A stretch of 64,000 nt of DNA from Triglochin maritima. Taxonomy: Eukaryota > Streptophyta > Magnoliopsida > Alismatales > Juncaginaceae. Made by a program: the position numbers and the translations under genes. The notes beneath the pieces were generated by a model. It was not told where the DNA came from and searched no databases. It was given only the letters and a program-made list of their open reading frames with translations. The stretch lies in the NCBI GenBank assembly GCA_963682175.1, contig OY821771.1:34740201-34804200 (forward strand), written 5' to 3'. Each line of letters begins with the position of its first letter. The first letter of the stretch is position 1. Of the stretch, positions 36,660-49,140 are shown piece after piece.

Positions 36660-39600
36660 TTAACCGTGGTCATCTCTAAACATACAAGTCTCAACATTTA
36701 TTTCTTCATCTACTGAGTTCAACTCAGGTGCTTGCTTAGAGAAAGGTGGTGTCTCTTCATACTCGATCAGACTATCATCTGATACAATATTTTTCTTCCC
36801 TTCCAAAATTACTGTCCATTTCTTATCACACGAATCAACCACATAGAAGACTTGTTTCGCTTGGGAAGCTAGAATAAAAGGTTCTCCTTTATACCCTTGT
36901 TTTGAAAAATCAATTAAAGTGAAGCCATAGTCATCCACTCGAACTCCTGTTTTATTATTAGCCCACTTGCATCTAAATATAGGTACTTTGAATTTAACAA
37001 AGTCTAGCTCCCATATATCTTCAATTACACCGTAATAGGACATGTCGGCGTATACAGGATTCTTGTCTTTAGAACTAGACAAATGCAAAGACTCTGCTAT
37101 TAAGGTGACACCACTGTTCTGAACAGCACTTTTCGCATCTTCACAAACTGTGTAGAAAGAATATCCATTGATATCATAACCACTGTAACTTATAACAACA
37201 GAATGTGGACCGTAAGCCAACCATTGTATTGTCTCAGAAACATCACGCTTGTATGCTAGATTTTTGAACCAAGAGATGAAATTCTTATTGTGACTATTAA
37301 TTACTTGTTGATCACTCCACAAAGGATTTCTTTCCTTTAGAAACTTCATGTGTTCATTTAGGTATGGTTGAACTTCATTCGAATTACACAACACATAAAA
37401 ATATGCTGTCATTAAGTCATCACCATTTGGATTTAACATTTTCATCCCACGTGTCCCTTTACCATCGGCACGTTTATCATGACGATTCTTCGGAAGTCCA
37501 ACAGTTTTGGTGTTTGCTAGGTATCCAGTGCAAAACTCGATAACCTCCTCAGCTATGTATCCTTCAACAATACTAGCATCTGGTCTTTGGCAATTTTTGC
37601 AATAACCTTTCAACACTTTCATATAACGCTCGAAAGGATACATCCACCTTAAGAAAACTGGTCCGCACAATTTAACTTCTCTAACCAAATGAATAACAAG
37701 ATGAATCATAATGTCGAAAAAAGCCGGGGGGAAGAACATCTCCAACTGACATAATGTGACCACAATTTCATTCTGTAACTTGTCTAACTGCACAGGATCG
37801 ACCACTTTACTGCAAATCTTATTGAAAAAGGAACACAACTTTATTATTGCTTGTCTAACATCTTTCGGTAATATGGATCTCAGTGCTACAGGTAACAACT
37901 GCTGCATTAAAGTGTGACAATCGTGAGACTTCATCCCCACAAGTTTCAAATCCTTCATAACAACAAGATTACTGATATTTGAAGAATAACCTTGTGGAAC
38001 CCTTACATCGTGCAAACACTGACAGAGAATTCTTTTCTCATTTCTAGACAATGTATAACTAGCTGGAGGTAAGTAATTCCGATCTCCTTTCTTCTCTGGT
38101 GCCAACATTGCTCGTATACCAATATCAACAAGATCAAGTCTTGCATTATATCCATCTTTGGTTTTACCAGGTATGTTCAACAGAGTGCCAACAAGACTAT
38201 CACAAACATTTTTCTCTACGTGCATCACATCAATACAATGTCTAACTTCTAAAGTTTTCCAGTAAGGGAGATCAAAAAATATTGATCTTTTTTTCCAACT
38301 ACTTTTGTCGTTTGCTCGTTTGTACGGTTTTCCAAATTCACATTCAATGTTCCTTACACGTTCATACACCTTTTCGACGCTGATTTCAACTGGCGGATTC
38401 TGAAACTCCTGTTTTCCGTTAAATGCCTTCTTCAACCTACGATAAGGATGAGAGTTCGGCAAAAATCTCTGATGACCGAGATAGACAGTCTTAGAACCAT
38501 TAACTAGTTGCAAAGAACATGTATTTTCCTCGCAAATTGGACAAGCTTTATGACCTTTGACTGAATATCCAGACAGATTACCATAAGCTGGAAAGTCATT
38601 AATCGTGCAAAATATCATTGCCCGCATTACGAACGACTCCTGACGATAAGAATAAAAAACTGACTCTCCGTCATCCCACAATTTCTTTAGGTCATCAATT
38701 AAAGGTCTTAAATACACATCGATGTCGTTTCCAGGTTGTTTCGGACCAGAAATCATTAAGGACAACATGATATATTTGCGTTTCATGCATAACTACAGGG
38801 GCAGATTGTAAATTACAAGCAGAACGGGCCAAGAACTGTGAATGCTACTCAAACTACCGAAAGGATTCATTCCGTCAGTACAGAGCCCAAGTCGTACATT
38901 CCTCGATTCTTCACCAAACACAGGAAAGTCGACATTTATTTTTTTTCCACTGAGGTGAATCTGCAGGGTGATGTAGCAACTGATCATTTGGTTTCTCACG
39001 ATCAGCATGCCATGTCATATTCTTGGAATCCTCTTTACCCGCAAACAAACGTTTAAGCCTTGGTATTATCGGAAGATACCACAAAATCTTAGCAGGAGGT
39101 CCTTTGATTTTCATCTCATCAGCCTCTTCATTGTGGTTTGGTCCACTACGTTTCATTTTGTATCTTGAAACATTACACCTGGGACAAGAATGTAAGTTTT
39201 CAAACTCACCCCTATACAATATACAATCATTCGGCCATGCGTGTATCTTCCTATATTCCATTCCCATAGGGCACAACACTTTCTTTGCATCATAAGTTCT
39301 ATCTGGCAACTCATTATCATCTGGAAGCATCTCTTTCACTAACTTCAACATTGATGTGAAACTCACATCGGACCAACCATTTCCAGCTTTTAAATTGTAC
39401 AACTTCAACACCGCTGACAATCTAGTGAATTTGGTACAATTCTTATACAACGACTTCTCATTGTCACTCAACAAATTACCAAGTAAATCGGGGTTGGACG
39501 AAAACTTTTCAGCCATATCCTGAACCATTTCCTCTAAGTGATCTTCCACACTAACATCTTCTCCATCATTCTTGGAACGACTACATGATTCATTTTCGCC

Positions 39601-39828
39601 GTGCCATATCCACCGTCTGTAATTTGGGTCGAAACCTTTCTCAAACAAATGATCTTTCATTTTCCGAAAAGTCAACACTGACATATTATGACACTTATTG
39701 CACGGACAATACGCCATGTCGTTGTCTTTCATTTTCTTAGAATGTTTTTTGGCAACCTCTAAGAACATATTCACTCCGTTCTCATACTCATCACTCAATC
39801 TGTTTGAAACTATCCACTCTCGATCCAT
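36660..39828 (-). pseudogene. CACTA TNP2-type transposase, one frameshift and one nonsense codon
   Basis: The start DREWIVSNRLSDEYENGV matches the transposase-associated N-terminal domain, with CPCNKCHN and WIWHGE. The transposase_21 core spans RNVRLGLCTDGMNPFG, YNLP..LCMKRKYIMLSLMI and TINDFPAYGNLSGYSVKGH...CPIC. It is followed by a DUF4218-like region (MKSHDCHTLMQQLLPVALR ... VFLRWMYPFERYMKVLKGY) and a C-terminal DUF4216-like region (SYYGVIEDIWELDF). Two lesions are visible: a frame change at the run of eight T at 38939-38946 (within KKINVDFP) and TAG at 38793-38795, where the family has PPW (TGG to TAG). Everything else reads open in a single exon of about 3.2 kb. The product would cut the CACTA ends. 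Confidence 0.88.
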
Positions 39829-41614
39829 TTCAATCTAAATAGAAGCAAAAATGATAGTTATTATTGAAGAAAATAAATAAAATTTCAATTTAAAAGAATG
39901 TGTTTGTAGATGAGAAGATTCGGAGACATTAAGATGAGAAAAGAATGACTCAGAGGAGAAGAGATGAAGTCCTTAATCTAGCGTGGAATAAGGAAGGTTA
40001 GAAATCTAACTAAACAATCAAGGCCAAAACAAACCTAAAGTCCACTATAGGTCCTTAGTAATAGACGACGTCTAACTTCGAGGTCCCACCGAGGACCACT
40101 AGTCTGTAGGAAATCAAGAACCCGGAGGTCCCTAATATCTCAGGGAGACTAGATGGGCAACGACGTTCAGGCCGAAACAGTCTTAAACATCGAGGACCAC
40201 TAATCTATAGGAAATCAAGAACCCGGAGGTTCTTAAAATCTCAGGGAGACTAGATGGGCAACGACATTCAGGCCATAACGGTCTTAAACGGTTTCCTCTC
40301 CTTAATGCGTCCGAAAATCCTAGGGGCCAACGTCTAATTGATTTTATTAAGGCTCTTTTATTAAGTGGTTTCTGGGCCAAGGAAAGGGTGATGAAATCCC
40401 CCACCTCATCTCCTATAGGTGACTGCCCCCTAAGTGTTTTTCATACCTTAATCTAACAAACAACACACCAAACAAACACTCACCTCACTCTTGTTCCAAT
40501 GCAAGTCCTACTAACTAATGCGTGCTTTCTAATGAATGATGAGTGAAAGATAGTACGTACCTTACGCCAGCAATCTACGACAGAAATCGTAAATAATCGA
40601 AAAATACAATGCATGCAAATCCTATATGATGAATGACTTAACAAATATTGTCTAATCTTTTGCTTTGGGTTATTAAAGGACAAGTTGTTTAAGGGGGGCA
40701 ATGAGTTATTATAAATTGAACATTTAACTAAACAAAGTAAGTTTTTTTCAGCATAAATAAACATTTAACTAGACAAAACATAAATAAACACAAATAAATG
40801 TATGAACTCACTAAACTAAAGATTTATTCTAATTTGGACACTTTTTATGCAAACCCATAGAAAACTACACATATATAATTCCGGAATTATCGTCTAATGG
40901 GATATTATTATTTCTAAACATTTTTGTTTAGGTATGCTTTTGTAATAAACATAATGACATGCAAACACACTTTCTTCCACTTTTTTTAGATGAAGGAACC
41001 GGTACTGTTCTAAATTCTAATAGTTCTCATTTACCATACTTTTAAACGACATTTTTCAATCTAAAAAGTGAGAGACAAAATCAATTTGTGCGTCTATGAA
41101 TCAATTGTTAGGCATGTTTGTGTTCATTCACATAAGACCAGAAAGTTCAAAGTAAGTTCGAAGTTTATTTTTGCAAATGTAAGCTTCCTGCGTGAGACAT
41201 AATGAAATATAATACAAGTTGTTGAACCGATATGAACTGTGTCAAGTAATATGGTAATGTTATCGTATTATGATATCACATTTTGGAACATCATAAAAAT
41301 AGTGAATTTCATTCAAGATTTGTCTAGTAAATGAAACGTAACATGAGTTGTTGAAACGAACATGAATATTTTATCATTTCCATCAAATATTTTCACACTA
41401 ACTTACATGTGGAGAGAGACGAAGGAAGACGGGGGAAGAAGGAGAAGAGGGTCGGAGATGTGGAGGAGAGTTTGGGAGCTCGCTGCGGTGCCGGAGACGG
41501 TGCGGATCGGTCGGAGGTTGGTCGCGGAGGAGAGTTCGGTCGCGGGACGGCTAGGGTTTGGGTGGGTTTCGTTTGAAATGAATGAAAGAAAACCGTCTGT
41601 CCGATTTCTTTAAG

Positions 41615-41945
41615 ACCTATAGACGTCGGATGTTATATAACACCGACGTCTATACCTCGACGTCTATGTGGATGGAGTATAGACGTCGATCGTCCATTAC
41701 GTCCGACGTCTATAGGGAGACGTCTATACCCTATAGATGTCGAATATAAAAGGTAAACAAACAACCGACGTCTATAGGTCGACGTCTATAAGGTATAGAC
41801 GTCGGCCAAACGTGTTATTCCAAAACCCGACGTCTAAAATGTCACATAGACGTCGTCTTCCATTACAACCGACGTCTATTCTGTCCTCTCCACACTAGAC
41901 GTTGGTGGTTGTAACGGCCGACGTCTATTTGGGGACGAGTAAAGC
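41615..41945. repeat. Right subterminal repeats of the CACTA element
   Basis: The same GACGTCTAT / ATAGACGTCGG words as at the left end, in both orientations, adjoin a GC-richer stretch (41400-41600) at the 5' side of the transposase gene. Confidence 0.85.
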
Positions 41946-42223
41946 CAATTCTGCACTAGTGAGTAGGTGGTCGGGGTCCGAGCATGGAAGGAGGTAGGCG
42001 AGGGAGGATAAGGGGGGTTAGTTAAGAAGAGGAGGAGGGGTCATTACATGGATGGGATGGCGTGGTGGTGGAGACGAAGGTGAGGATGAAGAGGTGAGAC
42101 AATGGAGGTGAGGAGAAGAAAGGTTAGGGTACGGGGGATTGGTGACGATGTCGGCGGCAAGGTCGCCAACGGTGATGAAGGCGTTGAATTTGGAGTCGAG
42201 TTGGGACTTTGGATATTAGTGCT

Positions 42224-42360
42224 TAAAGGTGGGAACCGTGTCGTGTCGGCACAATCCGGCCCGTCTCGACACGGTGGCCAGTATTTGTCAAAACGGGTCG
42301 TGTCCGGCACGAACCGGCCCGCTGGCATGATGGGTTGTGCCGGCCCAATTCCCATGTTTA
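42224..42360. mobile_element. hAT-like MITE (137 bp)
   Basis: Ends are TAAAGGTGGGAACCG and, inverted, TAAACATGGGAATTGG. Flanks TTAGTGCT (42216-42223) and TTTGTGCT (42361-42368) form an 8-bp TSD with one mismatch. The interior is rich in CCGGCAC / GTGTCGG words. Confidence 0.6.
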
Positions 42361-42870
42361 TTTGTGCTTTGGATTTTTGTTTCTTTCTTTGTGTGAGTTT
42401 AAGGAGAGTGGATAAGGAAGGTGAAGATGCACCAAGCAAGTCAATTAATTCAATAAAACTCTTGTTTAACTTGGTTAAATATTTACTTGTTTTCATGGTT
42501 TGGAATTAAACAAAAAACTTGAAAAATAATTGTAAAAATTATTTGGAATTTTATTGTTGCTAATATCGGGAATGAGCTTAAATTTGATTAATTCCATTGT
42601 AGTACCGATTTAAACAAAGTTAAATGAACTAACTAGAATATAATATTCCCAGATGGGTCCATATGCAAAATATTCAATAAGATAAAACTAATGGAGCACC
42701 AATCGGGAGTGGGACCCACGTGTTTACATATGTACCAAACTAATTTTGTAAGTTTCACAAGTGCTCCCAAGTAAATACTCAAACTCAAGTGCATAACTAC
42801 AATATCAAGCTATTGCAAGTGCACTTAAGCAAATAACCATTGAGTATTGACATTACTTAAGCATTACCAA

Positions 42871-43609
42871 CTCTATTAGAAAGTGGTTCTAACGGCAAAT
42901 ATATCATATAGTTAATTACACTTTGTCTTCGTATCCTTTTACTCGCTAACACTTTGCACTATTCACTATCGGCAAGGCCCCCGAGCCTGTTAATTTTATA
43001 TATTTTTAATTTTTTAAGATATTTTTAAAGGTATTTTAGATGTATTTAAGTATTTTTGGAGGGATTTCCCCAGGAGCGATTTGGGATTCTCCAGAGAAAG
43101 AAGATAAGACGCTCAAAATCCGTGTTCACAATGCATACAGAAAGAGACAATGTTGTCGATGACACTTATCTGGATCAGTTGGTTGTAGGGTACTACAAAG
43201 GAAGTTTTGATAATGAATTCTCAATTATTGTCTTCACTCTCATTCGGGATATTCTGAACTCCATGACACATTTCGCTCGTCCAACTATTGGTATTCTTTT
43301 TGCTCCCGGTCGATTAGTTTGCATCTATGGTCAATCAATAGATCTGCACCTTTATTCCTCTCTCTATATGATATGAGAAATCGTCATCTCGCACCACCAC
43401 CACGACACTCATTTTCGTTTATCATACCTTTTTTGAAAAACCACACTTCGTCCGTTAGCACGGGAGGGTGAGATGGAGTATAAAGAGGAAAGGGTTGGGC
43501 GAATTTGATTTGGCACCGACACCGAGTCCCAAGACATGTGAAAGTTGTATGGAGAGTTATTAAAGGCCAATTATGTACTCATGACCAACTATAGCGCTGT
43601 GGATGGATG
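42871..43609. other. Intergenic stretch, nothing recognised
   Basis: A 106-codon plus-strand frame (43056-43376) has no recognisable domain. No supported gene. Confidence 0.4.
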
Positions 43610-43617
43610 CTAGCATG

Positions 43618-44174
43618 TAGGGGTGTAACTGGGGCGGGTAAACGGGTTTAATAAGCGAGTACAGGTATGGTTTCGTACCCATTTAAAAAATTATACTTAT
43701 TTACCCATACCCGTTTTACCCATTTAATAAATGGGGCGTGTGCGGGTATACCTCTACCCATACCTGTTTACCTATTTAATTATTTAATTAATATATAATA
43801 TATAGTTAAAATAATAAAAATGAGGTTTTTGTTGGCAAAAATGGTTGTTTCGAGGCTTGTTTGTCAGAAAATTGGTGATTTCTCATCATTTTGACTTAAT
43901 CTTAATCCTAAATATTGTAAATTTTGCATCTTTTTTGCTTAAATCATTCTCATCCAATGATTAGATTCTTCCAAGTTGAGTTTTGTTAGCAAAAGTATAC
44001 ATTTTGTTAGCAAAAATTATAACCGTTATACCTACCCTATACCCGTTTATTAAACGGGTCTGGGACGGGTATGGGTATAACAATATTTAAACGGGTATAT
44101 ACCCATACTTGTACCTGTTTAGTTAGGCGGGTATGGTCATACTTGTACCCATACCTGACCCGTTTACACCCGTA
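43618..44174. mobile_element. hAT-like MITE (557 bp) with CCCGTTTA / TAAACGGG ends
   Basis: The left end is TAGGGGTGTAACTGG and the right end, inverted, TACGGGTGTAAACGGG. Flanks CTAGCATG (43610-43617) and CTAGCCTG (44175-44182) form an 8-bp TSD with one mismatch. Subterminal regions contain repeated ACCCATACC / GGGTATGGG words. No coding sequence. Confidence 0.7.
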
Positions 44175-47109
44175 CTAGCCTGGGCCTCGCAGGTCGAGTG
44201 TTATAGCCCTTTTTCCTTATAAGGACAAGTCTCGTCGATTCCCATGCATAGATTTATATATAATCTCTACATAACTGAGTATGAGTAGCTGACCACCTTT
44301 AAGCTACATCCTTCTCTTTTAAGACGAAGACTTTTTACCCACCAACACCGAGGAGTTCAATCTTCTTAGTAGTCCGGGTCACAAATGTTACTTCTCTGGT
44401 TCTACCCCTACTAGCAGCTTTAGCTTCAGAAGCTCTTCTGCCTCTAAAAGTCTTCAAAATGTACGAGCTTAACGGCGGTCTTGGAGTTAAAGCTCATACG
44501 CTCGACCATAATGTAGTAACATAATTGCAATCAGCATGGTCACTATGGCATAACAAATCTTCCCCCGACGGTATCTATCTATCGGTGTATGTCCCACCTA
44601 CACCGACATATACACCTACCATAGGTGTTGCTTGCGTCAGTGTTTAGTTACACCGATGAACGTTCTGATGGATAAATGTCATCGACTTTAATTTTGGTGT
44701 GAAATTGTTCGCCAATTTTTTTTCATTTTTTCGTCGAAGCGAAGAACACTGACGGATGTATCCGTTGGTGTAAGATATATCGACTAATACTTCCTCCCTA
44801 GTATCACCGATGGATAGCGACCTACATTGACAGTTACGTCTCATCGGTGAATTTGTCGGATAACTTTCATCGACAAATAAGTACCGTCGGTGTAGGTTAT
44901 CCAACAAATTGACGGGACTTACACTGACAGATACATATATGTTGGTGTAAGTTCCATCCAGAACCCAGAAAAGCCTATTTTCTATTTCCAGGTTCTGAAT
45001 TCCCGTCTTAAAAGAAACAATAATTTTCATCATTGATCAACAACACATTCATGCATTCATCCACAAACATATAACCTGAAAAGCTGATATATGCATCCAT
45101 CCACAACACAACATTCGTTCAACAATAAACAAGTGCATACAAAACCGTGTAACTATTCTGAAATTCAAGTTTTCAATTCACAAAGTAGCAAACTAAGTCC
45201 GACAATAATAAAAGTAGACAAATAACACAAACACCAAGTCATCAAACCTCTAGTGCTTGCTCTGCTTGATGGTCCATAATTGTCATCTCATCTTAGCGGT
45301 GGCGATGGTGTGCAATTGTATGTGATATTAATATTTGTACATTACAATAAATTATACATTAAGACTATACTTCCTATAAACGTAGTAAATGGAATGCACA
45401 TTACTAATTTACGAATACAATACCTAATACTTATAACCCGCTTTGCCATCAAAAATTCGATGGTTGACCGCATGGTCGCAAGCTTACTTTCGCCTCCGCT
45501 AGCTCGCTACTCACTCGCTTTAGCTCCTGACTCTCTCACAAACGATGCTCAACTTCCGATCTAGCGTTGGGCTCTGCTTGGGATGACGTCCCATGAGGTT
45601 CGTACATGTCCATGGGGGTGACAAGACTGGAGTACATCTTCACTCGTTTGTGCCTGTAAGACTCCTGACTGGGTCCTCGGTGGCAGCCACCGAAGTGATA
45701 GAGCATTGAGAGCTTGTCTCACCCAGTCCTCGTAGAGACTTTAATCTTTTCTGCAAGCAGAAAATATCAGTTATTATAAATGAATGCAACCCAATAACAG
45801 ATGCAATTGAAAACTAATGTGAATATAAACAATGATAAATTTTCTTTTGGGTTCTTATTGACATGCAACCAAATGTACATATCTATACCAGTAGGCTCGG
45901 GAGCGTTTGGGTTTTCCACAATCTGCAATACCATTAAAAATAAAAAAAATGTAAGTTTATATAAAAATTGTATTGAATCTATAAGAATTTACTAATTGAA
46001 ATTAAATATTACCATCTTCTCCCTATGTCGCACAACAGACTTTGTACCACACTAGTTTTTTAGTTGTCTCGCTATTCTTCTCCATCACGAAAGATACAAA
46101 ATTATTATTATTTTCATACATTGACTATAAATTAATTAAAATATATTATAAATGTACCTTGAACGTCTCGCTGCACTTCCAGAAGAGTGGACCAATCCCT
46201 CAATTGAAATATGTGACGATCTAGCTGTCAATCTCTCATATCCAAGTTTGCCACACCAAGGTACAAATGGTACTTTTTTCCTTCCATTTTTTTGTTCAGA
46301 GACGTCATATTCTAGGCTCTAAACCCCTCCAGAACCGTACATGTGCCTAAGAAAAAAATCTGATTACTGTAAAATTGAAATTAATAATAATATAACTTAA
46401 GTACGTATGTAATATTACCGTTAACTGCTTTGATGCCACTTATTTGTCACTCTTTGGCACAAACCTTCAGTTCCAATAACGCAGAGGAGGTACATGTGTC
46501 CTCTAGGATATCGCCAGGATGAAGTTCTGAAAGCGTTTTGCGTTTTCCATTCGGGACGCCCTCCGATGTAAACTTGATCTCCGCAAGAACTATCGAGTTC
46601 CAATCCTCCAGAAGTCGTATGTAACCACGACCATTGCTCGTGCTGGATGCACGTATACAAAGGATAACTTAGCATTTCAAATCAGGAAAATATTGTATTC
46701 TAATTATCTTTTATTACCAGAGGCTGAAGTGCTAGGAACATCCCCACTTTGGGAAGGATCGACTGTACCGTCGTTGACTCCAGGGGTATCTACTGTTGAG
46801 GCATCATCCTAATGACGTCGTCGATTTACGCCCATCACCACCTCCCCCAAGTACACTATCTATCGATGAAAACTAATGTCTAGTCATACCTGAATTATGA
46901 ACTAATGTAATTTATCATCAATTACATAATAAATTTATGAATTACAAATCAACTATTTCAATCATGTGGTTCGTCGTTACATTCGTGGTCGTAGATGTAA
47001 AAAAATGTATTACTTCACCAACGGTTTGAAATCAAGTCTAACAAAATCTACCAGATTAATATCGTCTAATTCGACTATGTCTTATACAAGATTTTTTTAC
47101 CGTACTCAC

Positions 47110-48812
47110 TGTAGGATTTTGTGTCCCTATGTATGTATGTATTTAAAAAACATTAATACAACATACAAGATCGATTTCATACTTTCAATAATTTTATGTA
47201 CATAACTTTGTGTTTTATTCTAATATCATGCGACCCTACATTTATTAAAATAAACCACAAATGTAGAATCATACCTAAAGGTTCTCTAAAACCTTTTTGA
47301 AGATCCGGAGTCGTGTTGCCCGTTGAATCGTCCACGGATTTGCCTCTGAGTGTTCACCAAACTCTAAACAAGATTAGAGAGAAAGAAGTTAGTCAATCAA
47401 TCTCTAATAAGGTTTAGAATCTAGATAATAACCCCTCTTTGAGCTCCTGAGATTTTTATCTCCTAAACTCAAAATTACTAAGAGAATTTCGTGGTGATTA
47501 GAGGGGAGATTAATGAGAGAAATAATTTTTGCATTAACATAAACAAGTACGAGGAGAGGTCCTTTTATAGGCTCTCAAAACATCCTTATCAAGAACTATT
47601 CATTAGTCATGATCTCTTGCTTTTTCTCTCCTAATATTAATCTCTAATTGCTACATAAGCACCCTAAAAACGTTTTAATTAATCTGGAATTAATCCACCC
47701 ATGATTTAATTAGTCTCTTAATAATTCAGGCAGAATCGTTCTGTTCAGTGAACCGAGAATTACTCGGTCAACTGAACCACTCGGTTTTAACACGTGTTCG
47801 GTGCACCGTAAGCCAGACGGTCGATCGAATCTGCATGAGAAAAATTCCCTGGAAAAATTCGGACGAACCACGTCTTTTACTCGGTCGACCGTTGAACCAC
47901 CAGAATCTCTCCTGGGACATAGTCATCGAATAACTGCGTCACCTTCAGTCTACCGAAATACTCTTTCTCGGTTGACCGTTCACACTCGGTTAATCGAACC
48001 CGATTGTCCAGGCACTCCAGACAATTTCGGTCAACCAATTGTGCTTACACGTTCCTCATTCGGTTAACCGATCCGAAGATACCCCGATCGACCGAACCAT
48101 GAACGGTTCACCGTGTTTGATCCTGATTTTGCCTTTGTCAAATTTTGGATTTATTTCCAACAAAATTTGATCTTTTGGGGTTTTTAGCAAATTCACATCT
48201 TATGTAATATATTATCCTATGTAATATTAAATTATTACACCCCATAATATATACACCTCATATGAATTTATTATGATTCTAATTATGTCAATTCTCATGA
48301 CATATTGATTTTAATTAATTCACCATATGTGTCATATTTTCACATGAAACCCGACACATCATATGAACTTAAAATCAACCCTCTTATTTCCCAGTTTTAT
48401 GTGTGACCTATAGGAGGATCTAAGTCAAATTGGCTAGGATATTAAAAACTTAATATCTCAAACTATAAGTGGTATCTAGTTACACATTATAGTTACTCAA
48501 TTAGCATAGATGTCTTTATTCCACCCGAACCAAAACACGATCCATTTAGTGATGTAAGTGCACCACTTGTGTCCGTCCCTTGCCTCATGATATTAAGAAC
48601 ATATACAAAATAGAAATGTGTCACCTTTATATTATATTCATTTCTTGATCTCTTTAAGCTAATCATAACTATGTAACTTAACTCAAGTTGCATTGTGCAC
48701 ATTATAATTTTTCTTTATCAAGAGACCCACTAATATCATCACTTAATTAAGAGGGTCAACGATAATCGTTTGACTAGCTATCTTTTCCAGCACAAGTCAT
48801 GTTCAACCAACT
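47110..48812 (-). mobile_element. Solo or truncated copia LTR, same family as 2471-4223
   Basis: The left end TGTAGGATTTTGTGTCCC and the following 1.7 kb match the LTRs at 10164-12072 and (reversed) 2471-4223, including the gatccggagtcg block. A cluster of GGTCGACC motifs lies at about 47740-48110. Similarity stops near 48812, before the expected end, so the LTR is truncated and no TSD is visible. Confidence 0.7.
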
Positions 48813-49082
48813 TTCACTCGGTAACTTCGGATGCTTCGTACTCAACCGCCACCTTCCATATTTGTCTTTGATTTTATATTCCATAGGTTTAGATAATATT
48901 TGCACTTTGAGTGGGAATGTCAAGGCTCATAGCTGATGGACATTCTTTACTTGAAAATAATTTTAAACTTATATTTGATAAAATGGGAACTACTAAACGT
49001 CGCCCCAAAACTACTTAAATCGCCCCTTGAAATTACCAAATTGCCCTTAACAATATATTTAATACCCATATCGTCCCGTGTC

Positions 49083-49090
49083 TATAAATA
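49083..49090 (+). promoter_or_regulatory. TATA box of the transposase-OTU gene
   Basis: TATAAATA lies 51 bp before the start codon at 49141 and about 100 bp inside the element's left end. The position supports an element-encoded promoter. Confidence 0.6.
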
Positions 49091-49140
49091 AGGCCTATGG
49101 TCTTGTATATTCATAATTTATCAGTAAAAACACCACGAAA

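Larger units (their letters stand above)
32892..41961 (-). mobile_element. CACTA (En/Spm-type) transposon, 9.07 kb
   Basis: The left end is CACTACTACAGAAAAGGG and the right end, inverted, CACTAGTGCAGAATTGG. A perfect 3-bp TSD, AGT, is at 32889-32891 and 41962-41964. Subterminal regions (32930-33310 and 41620-41940) carry many ATAGACGTCGG / CCGACGTCTAT repeats in both orientations. Two genes lie on the minus strand: TNP2-type transposase (39828-36660), then a Transposase_24/Ulp1-type gene (36526-33633). Both have only a few lesions, so the element is complete in structure but probably non-functional. Confidence 0.93.
32430..42870. mobile_element. Region bounded by ~300-bp inverted repeats, host of the CACTA insertion
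   Basis: About 32430-32720 and 42560-42870 are inverted copies of each other. Shared words in the same orientation after reversal include TTACAAAATTAGTTTG, GAATATTTTGCATATG and GAATATTATATTC. Removing the CACTA (32892-41961) leaves a short element of about 1.4 kb with long inverted ends, perhaps a non-autonomous MULE or foldback element. Its outer ends and TSD are not resolved. Confidence 0.55.

Noticed and set aside
42044..42509. Overlapping frames of 135-150 codons on both strands
   Set aside because: They span a hAT-like MITE and low-complexity GC-rich sequence, with no domain.
43056..43376. 106-codon plus-strand frame
   Set aside because: No known motif and no supporting promoter or splice structure; a chance frame is as likely.
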